This document shows positions 8,159-16,388 of a stretch of 58,742 nt of DNA, one piece after another. The stretch's first letter is position 1; every line of letters starts with the position of its first letter. The notes under the pieces are model-generated. The model had not been told where the DNA came from. It worked only from the letters and a program-made list of their open reading frames with translations, and ran no database searches. Both the position numbers and the translations under genes were made by a program. The stretch spans positions 1 through 58,742 of the forward strand of contig CALODS010000051.1 in the NCBI GenBank assembly GCA_942492225.1, given 5' to 3'. The DNA is from JAFGTX01 sp942492225 (GTDB taxonomy: Bacteria; Bacillota; Clostridia; Peptostreptococcales; Acidaminobacteraceae).

Positions 8159-9319
8159 ATGTCCATAACAATATCTGAAGCGTTAAAACTGAAATATTTT
8201 AATACTTTTGAACTCATTGCTGGAGAATGGGGACTTAACAATAGAATTGAGAAAATCGGCATATTGGATCACGAAATTGTTGAAGATGTTTATGGTGAAT
8301 TTGGACAAGGGGACTTTGTTTTGACAAGCTTCACGCCCGCACGTAATAATACAGCGCTTTTGATTAAATCAATACAAGGCCTTATAAAAAGTGATGTGAG
8401 TGGTCTAGCTATTAAGAATATCTATTACAAAGAATTACCTCCTATTATTGTACAACTCGCTAATAAAATGAGTTTTCCTATATTTATTTTTGAGAATTCT
8501 ATCTACTATGAAGACCTCATTGCAGAAATTAATCAAGAAATACGCACTAAAGACAATGATGAATTACTTGCAACAAAAATTGATATTCTGATAAAAGATT
8601 CTGTTAGCAAAAGTATGATTAGAGAGCTTGCACTTGATCTGAATCATTCATTTAAAGAACGATTTATTGTAGCTTTTTGTAAAGAAAAGAAATATGTAAA
8701 CAACAAACATATAATGAAATTACTTGATCTTTTCAAATTTCAAGTTCATATGAGTATATACTATTCTGTTTTTAAGTATAGGGATGGAATCATTCTCATC
8801 TGTACGAGTCATGATCACAACGAAACACAACTTATCGAGGAAATGAATCAGCTCATACATGACGTTGGTATTCATAATGAATTTTTTCTTATTGGTATAA
8901 GTAATGTTCATTATAGTTTGGACCAATTTACACGTGGGTTACATGAAGCCTTTTATGCAGTTAAAGCTTCGAAAATAAATAGTACCCAAGCAACAAATTA
9001 TTCCGCTATTGGTATTCATCAAATCTTACTTCCCTTTATCGATAATGAATGGATGCAAGATTATTGTAAGCAAATCATTCAACCTTTGATGGATTATGAT
9101 GACAAATATCACACGCAAATACTAGAAACGGCTATTGCTTACATAGAAAATGATCAAAATATCAAACGAACTTCTGAAGCACTTTTCCAACACGATAACA
9201 CGATACGCTATCGAATAAAGAAAATAAAAGAACTACTCAATATGGCACATTGTGATGGAAGTTTTAATGAACAATTATCCGTAGCGGTAAAATTATATTT
9301 AATACGTAGCAATATATGA
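8159..9319 (+). CDS. PucR family transcriptional regulator
   Basis: A 386-residue regulator. Residues 5-125 match the PucR N-terminal ligand-binding domain (ITISEALKLKYFNTFELIAG ... FGQGDFVLTSF ... FPIFIFENSIYYEDLIAEI), the middle is a GGDEF-like/CdaR-type domain, and residues about 325-380 form the C-terminal helix-turn-helix (IAYIENDQNIKRTSEALFQH, then NTIRYRIKKIKELL). Such proteins activate catabolic genes for purines, amino acids or sugar acids in response to metabolites. It diverges from the cyclodeaminase/aminotransferase operon, which it probably controls. GAGGAG precedes the ATG. Confidence 0.88.
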   Translation: MSITISEALKLKYFNTFELIAGEWGLNNRIEKIGILDHEIVEDVYGEFGQGDFVLTSFTPARNNTALLIKSIQGLIKSDVSGLAIKNIYYKELPPIIVQLANKMSFPIFIFENSIYYEDLIAEINQEIRTKDNDELLATKIDILIKDSVSKSMIRELALDLNHSFKERFIVAFCKEKKYVNNKHIMKLLDLFKFQVHMSIYYSVFKYRDGIILICTSHDHNETQLIEEMNQLIHDVGIHNEFFLIGISNVHYSLDQFTRGLHEAFYAVKASKINSTQATNYSAIGIHQILLPFIDNEWMQDYCKQIIQPLMDYDDKYHTQILETAIAYIENDQNIKRTSEALFQHDNTIRYRIKKIKELLNMAHCDGSFNEQLSVAVKLYLIRSNI

Positions 9320-9340
9320 TTATTTAACCATTAAAGAGTA

Positions 9341-9368
9341 TAAAACGCCTTAATTTAAGGCGTTTTTT
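9341..9368 (+). terminator. terminator of the PucR-family gene
   Basis: AAACGCCTTAA pairs with TTAAGGCGTTT around a tight loop and is followed by a T-run. The stop codon of the convergent B3/4 gene lies inside the stem, so the end of that coding sequence forms part of the hairpin. Confidence 0.85.
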
Positions 9369-10068
9369 TGAATTCAATCATTGGATTTTCTTTGTTGACG
9401 ATAAAGCGTTCAGTCGTTCCGCCAAACCTTTCTATTGCTAATTGCTCTATTTCGACAAGTGCGTTTTCAAATGCCTTGTAGTGTTCGCCACTAAAACCAA
9501 CCAACTGAAAAAATATGTTCGTACTGTCTAAATCAATCATTCCCAATTGACTTTGACGCCATAACCACTGCCGTGTTTGAACAATATCGCCAGAGGTGAA
9601 AACAACTTCACCAGCGCTCAATGCCTCGTACTCTTTTTCACCAAATGGTAAAAATTTATCACCTTCAACACTTAGACGTACACACAAATCTTCATGAATG
9701 TCTCTTAAATCATGGGCACCTAATGAAACCATATGTTTTAATGCCACAGCATTACATAAATCCACAAGGCCATTGATTCTTGGTAAACTACCACCCTTTA
9801 CAAGTCTCTTAATCATTGCTTCAACAGAATTCATATACTTATTTCCATTGATATCTACATTTTTGAGTGCCTCTCTGTAAATCATAATTGCTGGTGTTGA
9901 TTTCAACTGATCTTCTGGTATCTCCTTTCTAACCAACTCTTCACTGTATTTTAAACGTTGGTTATCTGCTTCAGTTGTTATTGAATTCTTTAATCCTAGA
10001 GCTACAACTATGCCAAAACAAGTGGATGGATTTTTCTCGAAAATAAATGGATCTATTGAATACTTCAT
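9355..10068 (-). CDS. B3/4 domain protein (PheRS beta-type tRNA-editing fold)
   Basis: A 237-residue protein made almost wholly of one B3/B4 domain, the fold that edits mischarged tRNA in the phenylalanyl-tRNA synthetase beta chain. Recognised parts are LVKGGSLPRINGLVDLCNAVALKHMVSLGAHDL and the end GGTTERFIVNKENP. Free-standing versions may edit or act as trans-factors; function is not established. The ATG at 10068 is chosen because it has AAGGAGTG upstream; the ATG at 10116 would place the first codons on the promoter -10. Transcription starts at a MerR-type promoter shared with the divergent merR gene. Confidence 0.8.
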   Translation of the reverse strand: MKYSIDPFIFEKNPSTCFGIVVALGLKNSITTEADNQRLKYSEELVRKEIPEDQLKSTPAIMIYREALKNVDINGNKYMNSVEAMIKRLVKGGSLPRINGLVDLCNAVALKHMVSLGAHDLRDIHEDLCVRLSVEGDKFLPFGEKEYEALSAGEVVFTSGDIVQTRQWLWRQSQLGMIDLDSTNIFFQLVGFSGEHYKAFENALVEIEQLAIERFGGTTERFIVNKENPMIEFKKTP

Positions 10069-10111
10069 TTCTTCACTCCTTATTAAAGCTTTTTCATTTG
10101 ATATTATACCC

Positions 10112-10142
10112 ATCATAAACCTGACACCTAGTGTAAGGTCAA
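10112..10142 (-). promoter_or_regulatory. MerR-type promoter and operator
   Basis: Reading toward the B3/4 gene: TTGACC (10142-10137), a 19-bp spacer and TATGAT (10117-10112). A 19-bp spacer is the hallmark of promoters remodelled by MerR proteins. The spacer carries the inverted repeat CCT-n-ACAC-nnn-GTGT-n-AGG (10120-10138). This makes the B3/4 gene a direct target of the adjacent regulator with good confidence. Confidence 0.8.
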
Positions 10143-10178
10143 TAAAAATGATAAACTATCTTTATTAAGGAGTGCTAT

Positions 10179-10997
10179 ATGAAATTAAAACTAACCGTCA
10201 ATGAACTATCAAAAATTGTTGGAATTGCACCTAGAACCATAAGATACTATGCGAGCAAAGGCTTATTTGAACACAGTGGTATCAGTGCAAATGGCTACCG
10301 CTATTATACAATAGAAAAAATTGAAGAGTTAAGACTCATTGTTTATTTACGTTATCTCGATATTCCAATGAGTGAAATCAACTCTCTTTTAAGCAATCGT
10401 TCATTCGACGAATATGATGCAATCCTTGAAAAGCAGCTTATTGCAACACGTTCAAAGATAGAACATTTAAAGTTTTTAGAAAAACGATTAGAAAAAAGAC
10501 TTGATTCTATACATTATATTCATTCCTTACCACCGATAAATAGTATTTCCATTAATGAGTATCCATCAAGACGTATTTTAAAAATTGAACAATCTATAAA
10601 AGAGCCTTTGGAGTGGGAAAAAGCAATGCTACAATTTGAACAACAAGAAACCTTACCACCAAGTTTAATTATTGGAGATATTGGGTTTTTTGTCGATTTA
10701 ACTCGAGTCGAATACAGACATCCAACTGAATTCACTGCGCTTTATATGGTTAGTGATGAACCTTTGCTCATTGGAAAATCTCTCGTAACGTATTTACCCG
10801 AAGGCAAATGGCTCACTTATTTGGTACAAGGCGACCATACCGATGCAGCTAAGATATATCCCAAAATCCTTGACTATGCACACTCTCACGGATTAACTCT
10901 CGACAAGTATGCCATTGAACGTGTTTTACTAGATCATTTTATATCTAGCGACCCAAGCATCCTTGTAACTGAAATTCAAATACCAATACTTGCTTAG
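10179..10997 (+). CDS. MerR family transcriptional regulator with GyrI-like effector domain
   Basis: A 272-residue regulator. Residues 5-75 are the winged helix domain (VNELSKIVGIAPRTIRYYASKGL, then YRYYTIEKIEELRLIVYLRYLDIPMSEI), residues 80-115 a coiled dimer helix, and residues 120-270 resemble the GyrI/BmrR small-molecule domain that binds bulky or cationic compounds. AAGGAGTG precedes the start. The divergent B3/4 gene carries the typical MerR operator. The ligand is unknown. Confidence 0.88.
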   Translation: MKLKLTVNELSKIVGIAPRTIRYYASKGLFEHSGISANGYRYYTIEKIEELRLIVYLRYLDIPMSEINSLLSNRSFDEYDAILEKQLIATRSKIEHLKFLEKRLEKRLDSIHYIHSLPPINSISINEYPSRRILKIEQSIKEPLEWEKAMLQFEQQETLPPSLIIGDIGFFVDLTRVEYRHPTEFTALYMVSDEPLLIGKSLVTYLPEGKWLTYLVQGDHTDAAKIYPKILDYAHSHGLTLDKYAIERVLLDHFISSDPSILVTEIQIPILA

Positions 10998-11051
10998 CAC
11001 CAATTGATTTGATATACTGAATAAGTTTTGATAACAAAGAAAGAGGAATTT

Positions 11052-12242
11052 ATGACAACGTTTAAATCACTAGGGATTTCTGTCGAATTAGAAAAATCCC
11101 TAAAAGAACAACATATACACACGCCAACTCAAATTCAAGAGATGGCAATTCCATCAATATTGGATGGGACAGATATTATTGCAGAAGCACAAACTGGAAC
11201 GGGTAAGACACTTGCATTTCTACTACCTATTTTCCAACGTCTTAGTGAATCTAATGCACCTGTTAAAAATCTAATTATTACACCGACACGTGAGTTGGCG
11301 ATCCAAATAACAGATGAAGCAAAAAAATTAAACTATGATGAATCCGCTAAGATTCTTGCAGTTTATGGCGGACAAGATATCAATGCTCAATTAAAAAAAT
11401 TAAAAGGGTCTATTGATATAATCATTGCTACCCCTGGGCGCTTAATTGATCATCTTGGTAGAGGCACAATTGACTTAAGTCAATTACAATCACTTGTTTT
11501 AGACGAAGCCGATCAAATGTTACACATTGGATTCAAGAATGAAATTGAATTTATATTAAAGGAAACAACAAAAGAAAAACAAATGCTTTGTTTCTCTGCG
11601 ACTTTAGATTCAAAGGTTAAGAAACTCGCTTATAAACACATGACGTCACCACTTGAAGTAACTGTCAAAAAAGAAACCATTACATTAAAAACTATTAATC
11701 AAAAGGTTATAAAAAGTTCAGATCGCTGGAAACAAGAAGCATTGTTTAATGAACTTAGTCACACCAATCCATTTTTGGGTATTATATTTTGCCGAACAAA
11801 ACGCCGTGCTGATAAACTTGAAGTTGATATGACGCAACATAAGTTCAATTGTAATAAATTACATGGTGATATGACACAAAACGCAAGACAACGCGTGATG
11901 AAATCATTTAGAGACGCTAAGTTCCAATACCTTATCGCAACAGATGTTGCTGCAAGAGGTCTTGATATTTCTGGTGTGAGTCATATATACAATTATGATA
12001 TTCCTGAAACGCCGGAAGCCTATATCCATAGAATTGGACGTACCGGTAGAATGGGTGATGATGGTTGTGCGATTACATTTGTAGCTCCTAAGGATGAAGA
12101 TCTGTTAAGAGATATTGAAACGCAAATTGAAATGGTTATTCCGTCAGAGACATACACACCCAAGAATAAACGTGACGGCGAAGACGCACCTCGTAAAAAA
12201 GTGCCTAATTATTTAAATAAGGGGCCTAAGAAAAGAAAATAA
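11052..12242 (+). CDS. DEAD-box ATP-dependent RNA helicase
   Basis: A 396-residue helicase with the nine core motifs: the Q motif (PTQIQEMAIPSIL), Walker A AQTGTGKT (46-53), PTRELA, TPGR, DEAD, SAT, and in the second domain GIIFCRTKRRAD, ATDVAARGLDI and HRIGRTGR. It ends in a short basic tail, so it is a minimal core of the CshA/RhlE type used in RNA decay or ribosome assembly. The ATG at 11052 follows AAGAGGA; the upstream in-frame TTG at 11028 has no ribosome site. Confidence 0.93.
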   Translation: MTTFKSLGISVELEKSLKEQHIHTPTQIQEMAIPSILDGTDIIAEAQTGTGKTLAFLLPIFQRLSESNAPVKNLIITPTRELAIQITDEAKKLNYDESAKILAVYGGQDINAQLKKLKGSIDIIIATPGRLIDHLGRGTIDLSQLQSLVLDEADQMLHIGFKNEIEFILKETTKEKQMLCFSATLDSKVKKLAYKHMTSPLEVTVKKETITLKTINQKVIKSSDRWKQEALFNELSHTNPFLGIIFCRTKRRADKLEVDMTQHKFNCNKLHGDMTQNARQRVMKSFRDAKFQYLIATDVAARGLDISGVSHIYNYDIPETPEAYIHRIGRTGRMGDDGCAITFVAPKDEDLLRDIETQIEMVIPSETYTPKNKRDGEDAPRKKVPNYLNKGPKKRK

Positions 12243-12248
12243 TCATGC

Positions 12249-12285
12249 AAAAAAAGCGATACCCTAATGAGTCATCGCTTTTTTT
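12249..12285. terminator. bidirectional terminator
   Basis: AAAAAAAGCGAT (12249-12260) pairs with ATCGCTTTTTTT (12274-12285); U-runs form on both strands. It serves the helicase and the convergent pirin gene. Confidence 0.9.
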
Positions 12286-12290
12286 TTGCA

Positions 12291-13142
12291 TTATTTATGT
12301 TTTATAAAATTACCCTCATTTAGTTCTTTAAACGCTAAATTCAATTCTCCTTTAGTATTCATAACAATTGGTCCACCCCAAGCAATTTCCTCTTTTAGTG
12401 GTGGTGCTGATAAAAGTAAAAATCTTACAGGTTGATCTTTTGATTTCGCCCAAAATCTTTTTCCGGATTCAAATAATACAGCATGACGTTCACCAATCAT
12501 ATAATCATTTTCGGGAGTAAAATGTGCTTTCCCCTCGATAATATAAACAAAGAGCGTCTCTTCACTTGGTAATTCTATTGACCATTCGTTATTAGATGGA
12601 AGTCTGACATCTAAATATGTAGCTTTTACATAATCAGCTATCATCGCTCCTTTTTTTCCATTGTACATGCCTGATATCACTTTTATTATTGCACCTGATT
12701 CCAGAACAACTTCTGGTATCATTTCAGCCGTAATATCTCTATATTGAGGCGTTGTCATTTTATCTTTTGAAGGAAGATTTATCCATAGCTGCACCCCTGA
12801 CATATAGTCGCTCGCTTGAGGCATTTCTTGATGAATAATACCACTTCCTGCCGTCATCCACTGACAATCACCATCTGAAATAAGGCCTTCATTACCTAAA
12901 TTATCACCATGAGCCACTTGACCACTCATCATGTAAGTGACTGTTTCAATACCACGATGTGGATGCCAGGGAAACCCCTTGATATAATCCTTAGGGTTAT
13001 CAGATCCGAACCCATCTAGTAATAGAAAAGGATCAAAATCAGCTACATCATTGTGTCCTACAACACGTGTCAATTTAACACCTGCACCATCAATCGCTTT
13101 CTCTCCAACAACGATTCTCTTTATTTTACGAATATCACTCAT
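12291..13142 (-). CDS. pirin family protein
   Basis: A 283-residue bicupin. The metal-binding motif HPHRGIETVTYM supplies His60 and His62, and IIHQEMP supplies the remaining His/Glu pair of the N-terminal cupin. Bacterial pirins bind iron and some are quercetin dioxygenases or regulators of central metabolism; the role here is unknown. It diverges from a Fur-family gene, an arrangement in line with metal or redox control, though no Fur-type palindrome was found between them. Confidence 0.9.
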   Translation of the reverse strand: MSDIRKIKRIVVGEKAIDGAGVKLTRVVGHNDVADFDPFLLLDGFGSDNPKDYIKGFPWHPHRGIETVTYMMSGQVAHGDNLGNEGLISDGDCQWMTAGSGIIHQEMPQASDYMSGVQLWINLPSKDKMTTPQYRDITAEMIPEVVLESGAIIKVISGMYNGKKGAMIADYVKATYLDVRLPSNNEWSIELPSEETLFVYIIEGKAHFTPENDYMIGERHAVLFESGKRFWAKSKDQPVRFLLLSAPPLKEEIAWGGPIVMNTKGELNLAFKELNEGNFIKHK

Positions 13143-13206
13143 CTAACCTTCCACCTACCTTTTTAAATATTTTACCCGACTACATAAAGTCTATTCATTC
13201 TTTCTT

Positions 13207-13242
13207 TGAAACATACCATTGAAATGTGATATGCTTATCAAA
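13207..13242 (+). promoter_or_regulatory. probable promoter of the Fur-family gene
   Basis: TTGAAA near 13207, an 18-bp spacer and TATGCT near 13231. It covers the upstream in-frame ATG at 13219, which supports translation starting at 13255. Confidence 0.4.
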
Positions 13243-13254
13243 AGCGAGGTTACT

Positions 13255-13686
13255 ATGATAATAAATGAACTACTAGATATATTAAAATCAAACCAATATA
13301 AAATTACAGAACAGCGGAGAGCTATAATGCAAATTCTATCTAATCACCATCATGGTATGCTTTCGGTAGAAGAACTTTATAATGAAACAAAAGTTATTTA
13401 TCCCAAAACAAATATGTCGACAGTCTACAGAAATATTGAGATATTAGAATCCTTAAATTTGCTTTATAAAATTATGAATGATAATGGTGTCACTCAGTAT
13501 AAGTTGATTTGTTGCGAGGAACATCACCACCATTTGATCTGTACACATTGTGGAAAAACAGAAGTCATTGATTTTTGTCCACTAGATACGTTTGAATCTC
13601 TAGCAAAACAAAAGAACTTTCAACTTACTGGCCATAAAATTGAGTTGTATGGTCAATGTGCTCAATGTCTAAAAAAACTTTTTTAA
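13255..13686 (+). CDS. Fur family metal- or peroxide-responsive repressor
   Basis: A 143-residue regulator: winged helix (RRAIMQILSNHHHGMLSVEELY, then NMSTVYRNIEILESLNLL), the His-rich sensing segment CCEEHHHHLICTHCG, and the structural zinc pairs CTHC near residue 100 and CAQC at the C-terminus. Whether it is Fur, Zur or PerR cannot be decided by eye. The ATG at 13255 has GCGAGG upstream; an in-frame ATG at 13219 falls inside the promoter. It diverges from the pirin gene. Confidence 0.88.
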   Translation: MIINELLDILKSNQYKITEQRRAIMQILSNHHHGMLSVEELYNETKVIYPKTNMSTVYRNIEILESLNLLYKIMNDNGVTQYKLICCEEHHHHLICTHCGKTEVIDFCPLDTFESLAKQKNFQLTGHKIELYGQCAQCLKKLF

Positions 13687-13735
13687 TTTACGTCAAAAAT
13701 TCTATGTAATAGAAGAAACTATCAGTGAAACACAA

Positions 13736-13768
13736 AAGAGTTGATATCTACAAAGTACATCAACTCTT
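13736..13768. terminator. bidirectional terminator, Fur gene / diguanylate cyclase gene
   Basis: AAGAGTTGAT (about 13736-13745) pairs with ATCAACTCTT (13759-13768). It lies between convergent genes. Confidence 0.75.
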
Positions 13769-13789
13769 ACTTATTATTCCAAATTTTTC

Positions 13790-15340
13790 CTATCTATTTT
13801 TTGACTGCTTATCAATATACATCTCTTCATCAGCCATTTTCATCAATTCTTTTATATCGCGACTTCCTTCTTTATTTATTTTTACAAAGCCTTTACTAAT
13901 ACTTACCTTGTATCGCCTTTCTTCCTCTGCATTAATTAGGTTTATATTGTTTTCAATACGCGTCCATATATACTCATGAACATCAACACCCATATGGTGA
14001 AGTACCAATAAAAATTCGTCACCACCTAAACGTATAAAAACATCTGACTCTCGAATAACACTATTGATAATTTTAACAACTGTTAGGATGAGTGCATCAC
14101 CTTCCAAATGACCAAAATTGTCGTTAACATATTTTAATCCATCTATATCTAAATAGCATAAATACATTTCGCCCGAACGTTCATCGTATGTACGTAGCAA
14201 TTCCTTTAAACTATTTAGCCCTGCACGTCTGTTTAACAATCCTGTCATTCCATCATATTCAGATAAGTACATAATTTTGTTATAGGATTTTTTGTTTTCA
14301 TATACTAATGAAGCTATAAATACTGCTAATATAAATAATGAACTAAAATAGACGCTGTTTTTAACGATTACATTTTTAATGATCGTTTCTATTTTAGGCC
14401 TTACAAAATAATACTCTTCACTGTCTTTTTTTATGTGGGACACCACAAACCACTCATCTTCACTAAAAAGTGTACTCTTCAAAGACCTTTTATTTCTAAA
14501 TTGTATTCGGTCAAAACTAAACAATCCTTTTTCCGTCAAAATTCGATCATTACTATTTTTAATTTGTGCCCATTCCGTTGGGAAATCATTTATAAAACTA
14601 GCATCTTCATTATCATCAAACATAAATGCAAAATCCTGTTCAAGGTCACCACTATATAAATAATAACCACTTTGATTGACTAAATACAACTCGCCTTTAC
14701 TATAAACCAATAATTTTTGAAATTTATCTAAAATATTTATTCCTAAATAATTAATAACTACAATACCTTGAAATTCACCTTCAATAACAATCGGTGTTGC
14801 AAATCTTATTATTGGTTTTCTAGGCAGTGTCACTTTATCATTTTCTAAATTCAGATCAAATGGAGAGACATATACTTGATTCTCCAACATTTTAGCTGAT
14901 TCCAAATAGTAGTACTGGTCGCCTTTATATTGCAACCCTTCAGAATTAACTAAGACACTTTGAGTATTAGCGTTGGTTATTATTATTTTTTCATAACCTT
15001 CTTTATCAATAAACCGAATCTGATCATAGATATTTTTACTCCTTGAAAATATCAGCCATTGATTTTCTATATCATTAAAAGCACCTGTAGTTGCTAAAGT
15101 ATCCGTAAGTTGATTTTTTAAGAAATCTAAATCTGATACAACTAAATCTATTTCTTCTTCCAATAAAGATACTTCCGTTTGAATAACTTTGTCTTCTTTA
15201 TCTTCAATCCATAATTTCGACGTTTTGATTGAACTTAGTTCAATATAAAAAAATACAAACAAAGAAACGCCCATAATAAAAACCGAGGTTATGATTAAAT
15301 ATTTAAGGAAAAGTTGTCTATTTTTATTTTTTAGTAGCAT
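13790..15340 (-). CDS. membrane diguanylate cyclase with Cache-like sensor
   Basis: A 516-residue signalling enzyme. A first membrane segment (residues about 12-33), a long extracellular sensor of the dCache type (to about 325), a second membrane segment (about 333-352), then a GGDEF domain. The active-site motif is intact (GGDEF at 439-443), DGMTGLLNRR starts the domain, and RESD five residues before GGDEF is an intact inhibitory I-site, so feedback inhibition by c-di-GMP is expected. The ATG at 15340 has AAGAG nine bases upstream; the longer frame to 15439 lacks a ribosome site. Confidence 0.88.
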   Translation of the reverse strand: MLLKNKNRQLFLKYLIITSVFIMGVSLFVFFYIELSSIKTSKLWIEDKEDKVIQTEVSLLEEEIDLVVSDLDFLKNQLTDTLATTGAFNDIENQWLIFSRSKNIYDQIRFIDKEGYEKIIITNANTQSVLVNSEGLQYKGDQYYYLESAKMLENQVYVSPFDLNLENDKVTLPRKPIIRFATPIVIEGEFQGIVVINYLGINILDKFQKLLVYSKGELYLVNQSGYYLYSGDLEQDFAFMFDDNEDASFINDFPTEWAQIKNSNDRILTEKGLFSFDRIQFRNKRSLKSTLFSEDEWFVVSHIKKDSEEYYFVRPKIETIIKNVIVKNSVYFSSLFILAVFIASLVYENKKSYNKIMYLSEYDGMTGLLNRRAGLNSLKELLRTYDERSGEMYLCYLDIDGLKYVNDNFGHLEGDALILTVVKIINSVIRESDVFIRLGGDEFLLVLHHMGVDVHEYIWTRIENNINLINAEEERRYKVSISKGFVKINKEGSRDIKELMKMADEEMYIDKQSKNR

Positions 15341-15509
15341 TATAATCATCTCTTTTCTGCTATTATGGACTTTATACCCAATAGACATCTCTTCAATACA
15401 CATTAAATGATTGTCATTCACTTCTGCAACGAGTTGCAAGACATCCTTTATAATCTAACCACAATAACTTTATCGATAACCCTATATGCATTACGAGTTA
15501 CTTTCCATA

Positions 15510-15569
15510 AAAAATCCCCTTAAAATAGTATATAGTTGTATTATTTCAACCGTCTACTGCTTTAAGGGG
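15510..15569 (-). terminator. long interrupted hairpin terminator
   Basis: CCCCTTAAA (15516-15524) pairs with TTTAAGGGG (15561-15569); inside it AGTA/TACT and GTTG/CAAC add two more helices separated by internal loops. On the reverse strand it is followed by ATTTTTT, marking it as the terminator of the 174-residue membrane protein gene. Its 54-nt size and stacked helices are unusual for a plain terminator. Confidence 0.7.
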
Positions 15570-15592
15570 AGCATATCATTACACTATGTTTT

Positions 15593-16117
15593 TTATCTTA
15601 TCTTATTCATTCGTTTACTTATAAATGAGCCCATGAGTGTGCCAGCATAACCAAATAAAAAAGCAATTACTGCGGCTATAACGATCCACTTGTTCTCTAT
15701 TGCTTCAAATACAGCACCACCAATTAAATATTTTGATATCGGTAAAGCTGTCAACAGTACAAATGAAGCATAACTGCTGCAAACAACTCTTTTTGTCCAT
15801 TCCGTATTTTTGGGCAATAGCAATTGAACACCTTGTGCAAGCATACCTGACAAGAAAATAGCCAATCCCATATATAAATTTATCATCATCATAATCATTG
15901 CAAATACAGTATTTACTTTGACGATAACATACTTTGATTCAATTTTGTTCATCAATATCATCAATACCATTGATAAATAAGGCGCCATCATAATATATTT
16001 CATTCCAGGGATTGCAAGTGGACTACTTAATATCAAAATACCATAACCGCCAACAATGATTGTCGCAACAGCAATTGCAATCTGAGCAATTTCAGTTGCA
16101 TTCGATCTATTTTTCAA
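15593..16117 (-). CDS. small integral membrane protein, possibly ECF-type substrate-binding (S) component
   Basis: A 174-residue, very hydrophobic protein with five or six membrane segments and the positive end SFISKRMNKIR. Length, segment number and the alanine/glycine-rich first helix are like ECF transporter S-components (MptD-like), but no diagnostic motif is visible and no ECF ATPase or T-component lies nearby. It has its own terminator on each side and appears to be a single-gene unit. Best treated as a membrane protein of unknown role. Confidence 0.5.
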   Translation of the reverse strand: MKNRSNATEIAQIAIAVATIIVGGYGILILSSPLAIPGMKYIMMAPYLSMVLMILMNKIESKYVIVKVNTVFAMIMMMINLYMGLAIFLSGMLAQGVQLLLPKNTEWTKRVVCSSYASFVLLTALPISKYLIGGAVFEAIENKWIVIAAVIAFLFGYAGTLMGSFISKRMNKIR

Positions 16118-16265
16118 ATTATCACTCCTATATCTTAATATTTATATTATAAGATACCCATCTAAACTTGTCACACGCTATTTTTACTGATTCCTTGGCC
16201 TTAACAATCTAACAAAGTTATTTATTTGTCTGACACCCTCTTCTCAATATAATTTCTACCTAAAA

Positions 16266-16303
16266 AACTACCCACTAATTATAGCAACATTAGTGGGTAG
16301 TTT
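16266..16303 (-). terminator. strong terminator of the Na+:amino acid symporter gene
   Basis: A 15-bp perfect stem, AAACTACCCACTAAT against its complement, with a 9-base loop; a six-T run follows on the reverse strand. Confidence 0.9.
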
Positions 16304-16388
16304 GATTATATTATGTGAAATAATATGATTACGTTATAAACTTAATCATCAACTCTTTTAACTCTAAAGCATTTGAATGATTTATTTT

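Noticed and set aside
15510..15570. Structured leader or riboswitch of the diguanylate cyclase gene
   Set aside because: The hairpin is followed by a six-T run on the reverse strand right after the preceding gene, so it acts as a terminator; no conserved aptamer bases were seen.
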